Below are positions 1-4,501 of a stretch of 5,517 bases of DNA, in pieces. Source of the stretch: JAAFHN01 sp031421855 (GTDB lineage: Bacteria; Pseudomonadota; Gammaproteobacteria; Burkholderiales; Burkholderiaceae_C). Location of the stretch: NCBI GenBank assembly GCA_031421855.1, contig JANOPN010000186.1, positions 1-5,517 of the forward strand. Direction: 5' to 3'. Every line of letters starts with the position of its first letter. Within the stretch, counting starts at the first letter, position 1. Made by a program: the position numbers and the translations under genes. The notes under the pieces were generated by a model. It was not told where the DNA came from. It did not search any database and was given only the letters and a program-made list of their open reading frames with translations.

Positions 1-27
1 AGTCGCCCAAGCAAGCGCGTAGGTTAC

Positions 28-73
28 GTCAGGAATGACGCAAAACCGCCCCATCTGCGTTGCAGCGCTCAGC
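28..73 (+). repeat. Dispersed intergenic repeat, copy A
   Basis: Bases 28-61 match 3409-3442 in the same orientation at 29 of 34 positions by hand alignment, including a perfect shared run of 16 bases (38-53 and 3419-3434). The right part, 58-71, matches the reverse complement of 4069-4082 at 13 of 14 positions. No coding frame explains the conservation, because the copies lie in three different non-coding stretches. A small inverted repeat, CGTCA-GGAA-TGACG, sits at 27-40. I read it as a short dispersed element. I cannot say from the window whether it is an IS end, a MITE remnant or a REP-like element. Confidence 0.65.
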
Positions 74-75
74 CT

Positions 76-145
76 ATCCAAATAAAATCATAGCAACAAA
101 CCCAATGAATCCGGAGACCAAGTGCCAAAAAGTCACCAAATCCAT
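76..145 (-). repeat. Dispersed repeat, left inverted copy (partner at 4303-4370)
   Basis: The reverse complement of this stretch aligns along its whole length with 4303-4370. The core, 88-112, matches 4339-4363 at 24 of 25 positions. Outside the core the two copies share the T-rich block (reverse complement of about 126-130) and the outer ATTT blocks, with small gaps. The AT-rich, non-coding character and the pattern resemble intergenic repeats I associate with Comamonadaceae genomes; that link is from memory, not from a search. The two copies are inverted and enclose the peptide, kinase and sigma factor genes. Confidence 0.75.
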
Positions 146-158
146 CGCTCAGCGACCA

Positions 159-186
159 AAAAGGCCTTTGAGTGCGCCTGCGCACT
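159..186 (-). terminator. Possible terminator downstream of the small peptide gene
   Basis: On the minus strand a perfect 7-bp stem with a two-base loop (171-186, AGTGCGC/GCGCACT) is followed by a second palindrome (AAAGGCCTTT, 160-169) that runs into a T tract. The T tract lies about 9 bases beyond the first stem and the hairpin is about 150 bases after the stop codon at 337, so this is a weak candidate. The remaining bases from about 187 to 336 hold no convincing gene; overlapping frames there look like antisense or chance frames. Confidence 0.3.
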
Positions 187-336
187 GAGCAGCCCACGAC
201 AACGAAATGAGGCTCTTTGGCGTTGCACGCTGCGCCGCAGCGGCGAGCGCAGCTGGGGCAAGCACTGGGCCACCGATCAACCGACCGGCAGCCCAGGCCA
301 GCTGACGCGTGACAGCGAAAACTGGACGTACAAAGT

Positions 337-519
337 TTATTTCTTGCTTTTGCGCGCGGCGCTCTTGGCAGCAGTCTTGGCCTTGGCGGCCTTGCCTTTG
401 TTCTCGTTTTTGATTTGGTTTGATGTCTTGGCCTCGGCATTTGACGCCGTGACGGGTGCCAGACCCGAACTCAAAACGGCAACAGCGGCAGCAACAACAA
501 TGGATAGCAATTTCGACAT
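337..519 (-). CDS. Small secreted lysine/alanine-rich protein of unknown function
   Basis: This encodes 60 residues, product unrecognised. Residues 1-25 look like a Sec signal peptide: MSK, a hydrophobic core at about 4-20 rich in V, A and L, then small residues before a likely cut after A25 (VTA) or A28 (SNA). The remainder is low-complexity and strongly cationic: residues 31-60 contain ten Lys and one Arg against one Glu, with KAAKAK/KTAAK-like spacing resembling histone H1 tails. The start is supported by AGGAG (525-529) five bases upstream of ATG, the best ribosome binding site in the window. It lies 90 bases after the kinase stop on the same strand, so it may be co-transcribed or have its own promoter; I see no convincing -35/-10 pair in the gap. 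The product is probably periplasmic or released. A role in binding anionic envelope polymers, or as a ligand of the kinase sensor, is speculation. Confidence 0.75.
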   Translation of the reverse strand: MSKLLSIVVAAAVAVLSSGLAPVTASNAEAKTSNQIKNENKGKAAKAKTAAKSAARKSKK

Positions 520-524
520 GACAA

Positions 525-529
525 CTCCT
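525..529 (-). promoter_or_regulatory. Strong Shine-Dalgarno site of the small peptide gene
   Basis: AGGAG on the minus strand, separated by five bases from the ATG at 519-517. It decides in favour of the 60-residue frame over the longer overlapping frame that starts at 568 and lacks such a site. Confidence 0.75.
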
Positions 530-609
530 GGGTTTCAACATGAGGCCCGAACATTTCTTGCCCCTCACTGTCTAAAGCGGCAAAACCACTCGGTAGAGAT
601 CACGACAAT

Positions 610-3390
610 TCAGCTTTTCACTAACTGTTGTCTTGCTAGCGGCGTCAAGGCATTGGCCTGCTGCAAGGCTTTGACTGCCTTGGCTGCGCACTCGGCGTAC
701 TCGCCGCGCTGAGCCGCAAGTGCCTTGCTGGTTGTCGCCCAGCGGCAGGCGCTCGCCAAAGCCGCCAAGCCACTCGCGTTGGCTGGTGTTTGCTGCGCCT
801 GCAACTGCAAGGCTTTGTAGGCCAATTCAAATGGCGCGCTGACTTGGGCCAATTCACCGGACTGCTCGGCCCACTTGGCACGCAGCAACTGCGCAGGCGC
901 CGCGTCCAAGGCCGCGCGAGGGTTGGCATTGGCTGGCGGGTTGGGCAACAGCGGCAGTTGACGCTTGACGAGTGGCAAGTCACCCAGAGCCAAGGCTGTG
1001 GCGACACCCTCGGTCAAAACCCGCTGATGTTGTACCCAAAACACGCCATCGGTCGGTGTGAACGTGCTGCTGGCTTGTGCAACCTGGGTCAATAGCCGCA
1101 AAGCGGTGGCATGGCTGAGCCGCGAGCCGATCAAATTCAGTGCATGCCCGGTTCGCGCGCCAATGTTGGCGTAGCGCGCTCGGACAAACGCGTTTTTGGG
1201 GTCGGCCAAATGCCAGCTTCGCATGAGCTCCAAAGACGCCAAGGCGCTGGCCTCAGCCGCGTCAAACTGCAACAAATGTGCCGTGATCTCCGCTTGGTTC
1301 GACAAGGACGATGCCAAGGCGATGGCGGTGTCCGCGTTAGCCGCTCGCTTAAAACCCAGGCGTGCGAGTTCAACCGCTTGGTCAATTTCGACGCGAGCGG
1401 CCTGCGCCTGCCCAGCCGCCAGCAAGCGATAAGCCAAAAAATCATGCGAGTCGCGAAGCCTGCTCTGGGCACTTGAGTCGTCACCGCCCTTGTGCGCGCC
1501 CTTAACCGCGCCCAGGGCCATTTTCTTGGCTAGGGCCAACTGCTCAACCGCCATCGGCAGGCCTTTTGCGAAGTCGTCACCGGTTTGGCGCGTGCTGAGC
1601 CCGGCGATTTTGGAAGTCACTAAAAACTGGCTGGCGGTTACTGCGTCAAGCTCGGCCACAGACCAAGCTTGGTCAGATGCCAAAACGCGGGCATTCGCGG
1701 CTCGGGCCTGTTCAAAACTCGCGATCGCAGGGGCCAGTTGGCCGCGCGAGAACTGGTTGTCGCCTTGTCGTGCCAAGGCGTTGGCGAGCGCCGCGCAAGC
1801 GGGCACGGTGACGGCCTCATCGCCTCTAACGCTGAGTTTGGGGCTTTGCGCACAAATGGCTTGGCGAATTTCCAAGGCCTTGCTGTAGCTGTTGCCAGCC
1901 GCTGCAAGCTCGCCCAAATTCCCCTTGGTCACGCCCCGCCCTTGCACATCGCCCACCGCCTCGTAGCCTCTCGCAATCTCGGCTCCAAGCGCGAGGTCGT
2001 CACCGGCATCGCTTTGCTGCGCCGCCAAATAACCCAAAGCGTCGCTCACCAGCAATTTGCGCACCTCCAGCGTGCCGCTGATCGGCTCTAAGGCGCGGTT
2101 GTAATCAAACACCACCTTGTTGGCGATTTCGCGCACGGCAACCAGTCTTTTTTGAGCCAATGCCGATTGTTCGCGTGCGATTTGGGCGCTGTAGAGTGAC
2201 CAGCCACTCAGTCCCAAGATCGTGGCCGAGGTGATGGCTGCCGCGCTAACCGCTCCACGGTGACGCGCCACAAAGCGAGATGCTTGGTAGCGCCAAGTTG
2301 CTGGCTGAGCTTTAACCGGCATACCCGCCATGAAGGCCTCCACATCGGCCGACAAGGCGTCGACCGAGCTGTAGCGGCGAGCAGGATCTTTCTCCAGCGC
2401 CTTCAAAATGACGGATTGCAAATCAAACGACACGCCCGAGCGGTGCAAGGGCTCCCGTGCGGGGTTACGCTCCAAAATCGCAAACATGGTGGCGGCGGTT
2501 TGGCGGGCTGTCTCGCCGCCACTGGCCAAATAGGGGTGCTCGCCCGTGCAAAGCTCATAAAGCAAGACACCCAAACTGAAGACATCACTGGTCACGGCTG
2601 CGGGTTCACCCGTCAGTTGCTCGGGGCTTGCATACGCGGGGGTGAACGCAGCCGCCTGACCACTGGCCTGCGCGTTGAGGGTTGCCTCGTTTTGGCTCAA
2701 CAGCTTGGCAATGCCAAAGTCAAGCAGGCGAACCTGCCCCAGTGCATCAACCAACACATTGGCGGGCTTGATGTCTCGGTGAACCAAAAGCCGCCCGTGT
2801 GCAAAACCCACCGCCGAACACAATTGCAAAAAAAGCGTCAATCGGCTCTTGAGCGGCAAAGGCTTGGCGTGCGCCGTCAGGGTGATGCCTTCGACCAAGT
2901 CCATGACAAAGTAGGCGCAACCTTGGGACACGCCCGCGTCCATCAAACGCGCAATGTGCGGATGGTCCAGCGGCGCAAGCAACCGCGCCTCTTGAACAAA
3001 GCGCTCGCCCGCTTCGCCGCCCGATAAAACGGGGGGCAACACCTTGATGGCCACCTGTTTGTCAAACACGCCGTCGCTTCGTTTGGCACGCAACACCACG
3101 CCCATGCCACCGCGCCCCAACTCCCCCAGCACCTCCCACGGGCCAATTTGGCTGGGCAAAGACGCTTGATTCATTTGCCCCAAGAGCGCACCCGGCGAGC
3201 GTAAATTGGGTGCTGTGTTGGCGACAAAACCCAGCAAGGAGCGCAGTTGCCTGGCTTCTTGCGGGTGGGTCGCGTCCAGTGAGCTCAAGCGCTGCGACTG
3301 TTCTTGGCCCGACATGTCGACCAAGTCGGCGAGCTGGGACTTCAAGAGTTCTTGGTCAAACGGCATGGTTGCGGCGAGCGTGGTGGTCAT
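610..3390 (-). CDS. Transmembrane Ser/Thr protein kinase with C-terminal TPR-like sensor domain
   Basis: 926 residues, complete Hanks-type kinase. Residues 1-72 form the short helical N-terminal segment common in kinases paired with ECF-like sigma factors. The kinase domain spans about 84-355: glycine loop GRGGMGVV (92-99), VAIK with Lys116, helix C Glu134, catalytic HRDIKPAN (204-211), DFG (224-226), SPE (255-257) in place of APE, Asp269 in SDVFSLG, and Arg339 near the end. All key residues are present, so it should be active; T237, S243 and T250 lie in the activation segment. An Arg-rich stretch (367-378) precedes one membrane helix (about 380-400), which predicts the kinase inside and residues 401-926 in the periplasm. 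The juxtamembrane part (about 415-455, REIANKVVFDY then VRKLLVSDALGYL) and following TPR-like helices (466-513, 531-577) are typical of this family. It lies 95 bases after the sigma factor gene, its likely substrate. No clear Shine-Dalgarno; ATG at 3366 is an alternative start. Confidence 0.93.
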   Translation of the reverse strand: MTTTLAATMPFDQELLKSQLADLVDMSGQEQSQRLSSLDATHPQEARQLRSLLGFVANTAPNLRSPGALLGQMNQASLPSQIGPWEVLGELGRGGMGVVLRAKRSDGVFDKQVAIKVLPPVLSGGEAGERFVQEARLLAPLDHPHIARLMDAGVSQGCAYFVMDLVEGITLTAHAKPLPLKSRLTLFLQLCSAVGFAHGRLLVHRDIKPANVLVDALGQVRLLDFGIAKLLSQNEATLNAQASGQAAAFTPAYASPEQLTGEPAAVTSDVFSLGVLLYELCTGEHPYLASGGETARQTAATMFAILERNPAREPLHRSGVSFDLQSVILKALEKDPARRYSSVDALSADVEAFMAGMPVKAQPATWRYQASRFVARHRGAVSAAAITSATILGLSGWSLYSAQIAREQSALAQKRLVAVREIANKVVFDYNRALEPISGTLEVRKLLVSDALGYLAAQQSDAGDDLALGAEIARGYEAVGDVQGRGVTKGNLGELAAAGNSYSKALEIRQAICAQSPKLSVRGDEAVTVPACAALANALARQGDNQFSRGQLAPAIASFEQARAANARVLASDQAWSVAELDAVTASQFLVTSKIAGLSTRQTGDDFAKGLPMAVEQLALAKKMALGAVKGAHKGGDDSSAQSRLRDSHDFLAYRLLAAGQAQAARVEIDQAVELARLGFKRAANADTAIALASSLSNQAEITAHLLQFDAAEASALASLELMRSWHLADPKNAFVRARYANIGARTGHALNLIGSRLSHATALRLLTQVAQASSTFTPTDGVFWVQHQRVLTEGVATALALGDLPLVKRQLPLLPNPPANANPRAALDAAPAQLLRAKWAEQSGELAQVSAPFELAYKALQLQAQQTPANASGLAALASACRWATTSKALAAQRGEYAECAAKAVKALQQANALTPLARQQLVKS

Positions 3391-3408
3391 GAAAAGCGCG
3401 TGTTTTTA

Positions 3409-3442
3409 GTTAGGACTCACGCAAAACCGCCCCAGCGGCGTT
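3409..3442 (+). repeat. Dispersed intergenic repeat, copy B (between sigma factor and kinase)
   Basis: A 34-base match (29 of 34) to 28-61 in the same orientation, sharing an unbroken 16-base block. It ends 18 bases upstream of the kinase start and so forms most of the kinase leader. The bases at which it differs from copy A (3435 and 3437, G for T) create a short hairpin on the minus strand, described as a separate feature. Confidence 0.65.
3423..3438 (-). terminator. Terminator- or attenuator-like hairpin within repeat copy B
   Basis: Read on the minus strand: CCGC (3438-3435), loop TGGG, GCGG (3430-3427), then TTTT (3426-3423). The stem is only 4 bp, so full termination is unlikely, but a partial stop between sigma factor and kinase would set a sigma:kinase ratio. 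A second weak hairpin just upstream (stem AAGCG/CGCTT, 3480-3476 and 3465-3461, then TTTCT) lies right after the sigma stop codon and could act with it. Confidence 0.25.
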
Positions 3443-3485
3443 CAGTAGGTCCTGTTAGAAAAGCGAGAAAAGCCCCGCTTGCGGA

Positions 3486-4028
3486 TCACGCGGTCAATTC
3501 GCGTGCGAGCCAAGTTCGGGCAAACAACCAATCGCGTTTGACGGTGGGCTCGCTCACGGCCAAAACATCGGCGATTTCGCCGACTTCAAGCCCGCCAAAC
3601 ACCTTGAGCTCGGTGACTTTGGCTGCTCTGGCGTCGATGGCGATGAGTTTTTCCAGGGCGCGGTGCACGGCGAGCACGTCGGCTGCGTCGGCGCTGACAC
3701 CGGCCAAATCAACGGCTTGCGACAGCGTCACATGCGTGGCCAGCGCGCCGCGCTTGTCTGCCGCCCGGGCGTGGGCGTAGTCGACCAAAATGTTGCGCAT
3801 CACGCGGGCGGCAAGGGCAAAGAAGTGCTTGCGATCAACCACTGGCGTGGGCTGGCCGCTGGCGTTGAGACGCAAATAGGCTTCGTTGACCAACGCCGTG
3901 GCCGCCAGGGTGTGCCCGCCGCGCTCTTGGCTGAGCAGCCGCGCGGCCACACCCCGCAACTCGCTGTAAGCCTGAGGCCACAACGCGCCAAGGTCGCCAT
4001 CGCTCGAGATCGGGGTGTTCGCATGCAT
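3486..4028 (-). CDS. ECF-like RNA polymerase sigma factor (TIGR02999 / ECF43 type)
   Basis: 180 residues from the ATG at 4028. It would direct RNA polymerase to a dedicated set of promoters. Region sigma-2 spans about 14-92, with HTLAATALVNEAYLRL (39-54), the hallmark block of the TIGR02999/Sigma70_ECF family, then HFFALAARVMRNILVDYAHA (68-87) and ADKRG. Region sigma-4 spans about 117-176, with a helix-turn-helix at LEVGEIADVLAVSEPTVKR (147-165). The acidic DAED-like motif normal in region 2.2 is replaced by AATA (42-45), with Thr44 in the place where a phosphothreonine could restore the charge. The downstream kinase supports this, and no anti-sigma gene is seen. Start choice: GTG at 4064 and ATG at 4049 are in frame, but none of the three has a good Shine-Dalgarno; 4028 fits family N-termini best because the extra residues (MYFLPMCGKIVC) look unrelated. 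The family assignment is firm; the start is uncertain. Confidence 0.92.
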   Translation of the reverse strand: MHANTPISSDGDLGALWPQAYSELRGVAARLLSQERGGHTLAATALVNEAYLRLNASGQPTPVVDRKHFFALAARVMRNILVDYAHARAADKRGALATHVTLSQAVDLAGVSADAADVLAVHRALEKLIAIDARAAKVTELKVFGGLEVGEIADVLAVSEPTVKRDWLFARTWLARELTA

Positions 4029-4068
4029 GCACACGATTTTGCCGCACATCGGTAAAAAGTACACCCAT

Positions 4069-4102
4069 TGAGCGCAGCAACGGGTCTTACATCAGTCCTA
4101 AG
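4069..4102 (-). repeat. Divergent repeat, copy C, upstream of the sigma factor gene
   Basis: The reverse complement of 4069-4082 matches 58-71 of copy A at 13 of 14 positions. The reverse complement of 4085-4102 matches 3409-3426 of copy B at about 13 of 18, sharing TTAGGACT. The two blocks occur in the same order as in copy A, but the GC-rich middle is shortened. Membership of the family is therefore likely but not certain. It overlaps the best promoter candidate for the sigma factor gene. Confidence 0.42.
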
Positions 4103-4112
4103 TCGATCACAA
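4084..4112 (-). promoter_or_regulatory. Possible sigma-70-like promoter of the sigma factor-kinase operon
   Basis: On the minus strand TTGTGA (4112-4107) and TAAGAC (4089-4084) are separated by 17 bases. Matches to the consensus are modest (4 of 6 and about 3 of 6). Transcription would begin near 4077, leaving about 50 bases before ATG 4028 or about 13 before GTG 4064. It lies within repeat copy C, so the resemblance may be incidental. An autoregulated ECF promoter in the same region cannot be excluded. Confidence 0.25.
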
Positions 4113-4123
4113 ACACCTGATTC

Positions 4124-4147
4124 GATGCATCAACGCGATGATGCATC
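4124..4147. promoter_or_regulatory. Twin GATGCATC palindromes, possible operator
   Basis: Two identical 8-base palindromes, 4124-4131 and 4140-4147, are separated by 8 bases. They can act as two dyad protein sites about one and a half helical turns apart, or pair with each other as an 8-bp stem. They lie just upstream of the promoter candidate of the sigma factor gene. A third ATGCAT occurs in the palindrome GCATGCATGC (4021-4030) that covers the sigma factor start codon. Function is inferred from position only. Confidence 0.3.
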
Positions 4148-4219
4148 ACACGACAGCGTTGACGGGGACACCCCCCGCAGCACGACCCTTCAGATTTGGG
4201 ACCCGATTCTGGCTTTCCG

Positions 4220-4250
4220 CAGATTTCGCAGGACCCCAGATTTCGCAGGA
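4220..4250 (+). repeat. Direct repeat of 14 bases with 17-base period
   Basis: CAGATTTCGCAGGA occurs at 4220-4233 and again at 4237-4250 without mismatch; a partial further unit, CAGATTT, precedes it at 4191-4197. It is part of the gene-free stretch 4148-4501, which is a mosaic of repeat fragments. Frames that translate through it give the low-complexity sequence typical of spurious genes over such repeats. Confidence 0.7.
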
Positions 4251-4259
4251 ACAGTTCAA

Positions 4260-4298
4260 CGCAGAGGCGCTGAGGCCGCAGAGGGCTGAGCAGAGGGT
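4260..4298 (+). repeat. Degenerate GCAGAGG short tandem repeats
   Basis: Units CGCAGAGG (4260-4267), CGCTGAGG (4268-4275) and CGCAGAGG (4277-4284) are followed by GCTGAG and CAGAGGG. Purine-rich GCAGAG repeats of this kind are scattered through intergenic regions of many proteobacterial genomes and are often mistaken for short genes. They abut the inverted repeat copy at 4303. Confidence 0.65.
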
Positions 4299-4302
4299 TT
4301 TC

Positions 4303-4370
4303 GGGCGATTTCGATGTCTTTTTGTGCCTCTGGTCACAGGATTCGTTGGGTTTGTTGCTATGAAATTTGG
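4303..4370 (+). repeat. Dispersed repeat, right inverted copy (partner at 76-145)
   Basis: This aligns in inverted orientation with 76-145 over its whole length; 4339-4363 matches 88-112 at 24 of 25 positions. Conservation falls off on both sides. It lies in the gap between the sigma factor gene and the unknown gene at 4502, so the pair brackets about 4.2 kb holding the sigma factor, kinase and small peptide genes. Confidence 0.75.
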
Positions 4371-4400
4371 GTAAAAATAGCCGCAATTCAAGACTTCACC

Positions 4401-4428
4401 AATTCCGCTCTTGACCCTAATTCCGCTC
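4401..4428 (+). repeat. Short direct repeat AATTCCGCTC
   Basis: Two perfect 10-base copies at 4401-4410 and 4419-4428, 18 bases apart. No gene is visible between 4371 and 4501. The repeat may be a target-site or recombination scar or simply chance. Confidence 0.35.
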
Positions 4429-4501
4429 ATTTTGCGCCGAGCAAACCGTCACAGTCAACACCACGACAGCTGGTGGGAATGTGGCTTTGTTGGCTAGATA
4501 A

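Noticed and set aside
149..568. Minus-strand frame of 139 codons overlapping the small peptide gene
   Set aside because: It has a Cys-run and Arg/Gln-rich composition typical of a shifted frame; the 60-residue frame has the signal peptide and the strong AGGAG site.
520..609. Separate promoter for the small peptide gene
   Set aside because: Only scattered partial matches such as TTGCCG without a properly spaced -10 box were found; not enough to call.
122..712. Plus-strand frame of 196 codons over the small peptide gene and the kinase end
   Set aside because: It is antisense to two supported genes, has no ribosome binding site, and its translation changes character along its length with no recognisable domain.
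2260..3027. Plus-strand frame of 255 codons inside the kinase gene
   Set aside because: It lies antisense to the conserved kinase domain; long open antisense frames are expected in GC-rich genes and no family signature is present.
3462..3780. Frames antisense to the sigma factor that might encode an anti-sigma protein
   Set aside because: They give no membrane segment, no zinc-binding HxxxCxxC pattern and low-complexity Ala/Ser-rich sequence; they look like antisense shadows.
4191..4428. CRISPR-like array
   Set aside because: Repeat units are too short, of unequal spacing and without unique spacers of constant length; no cas gene is nearby.
4087..4430. Several short frames on both strands (for example 4138-4374 plus, 4087-4386 minus)
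   Set aside because: They translate through the GCAGAGG units and the dispersed 68-base repeat, a known source of spurious gene calls; no start signals.
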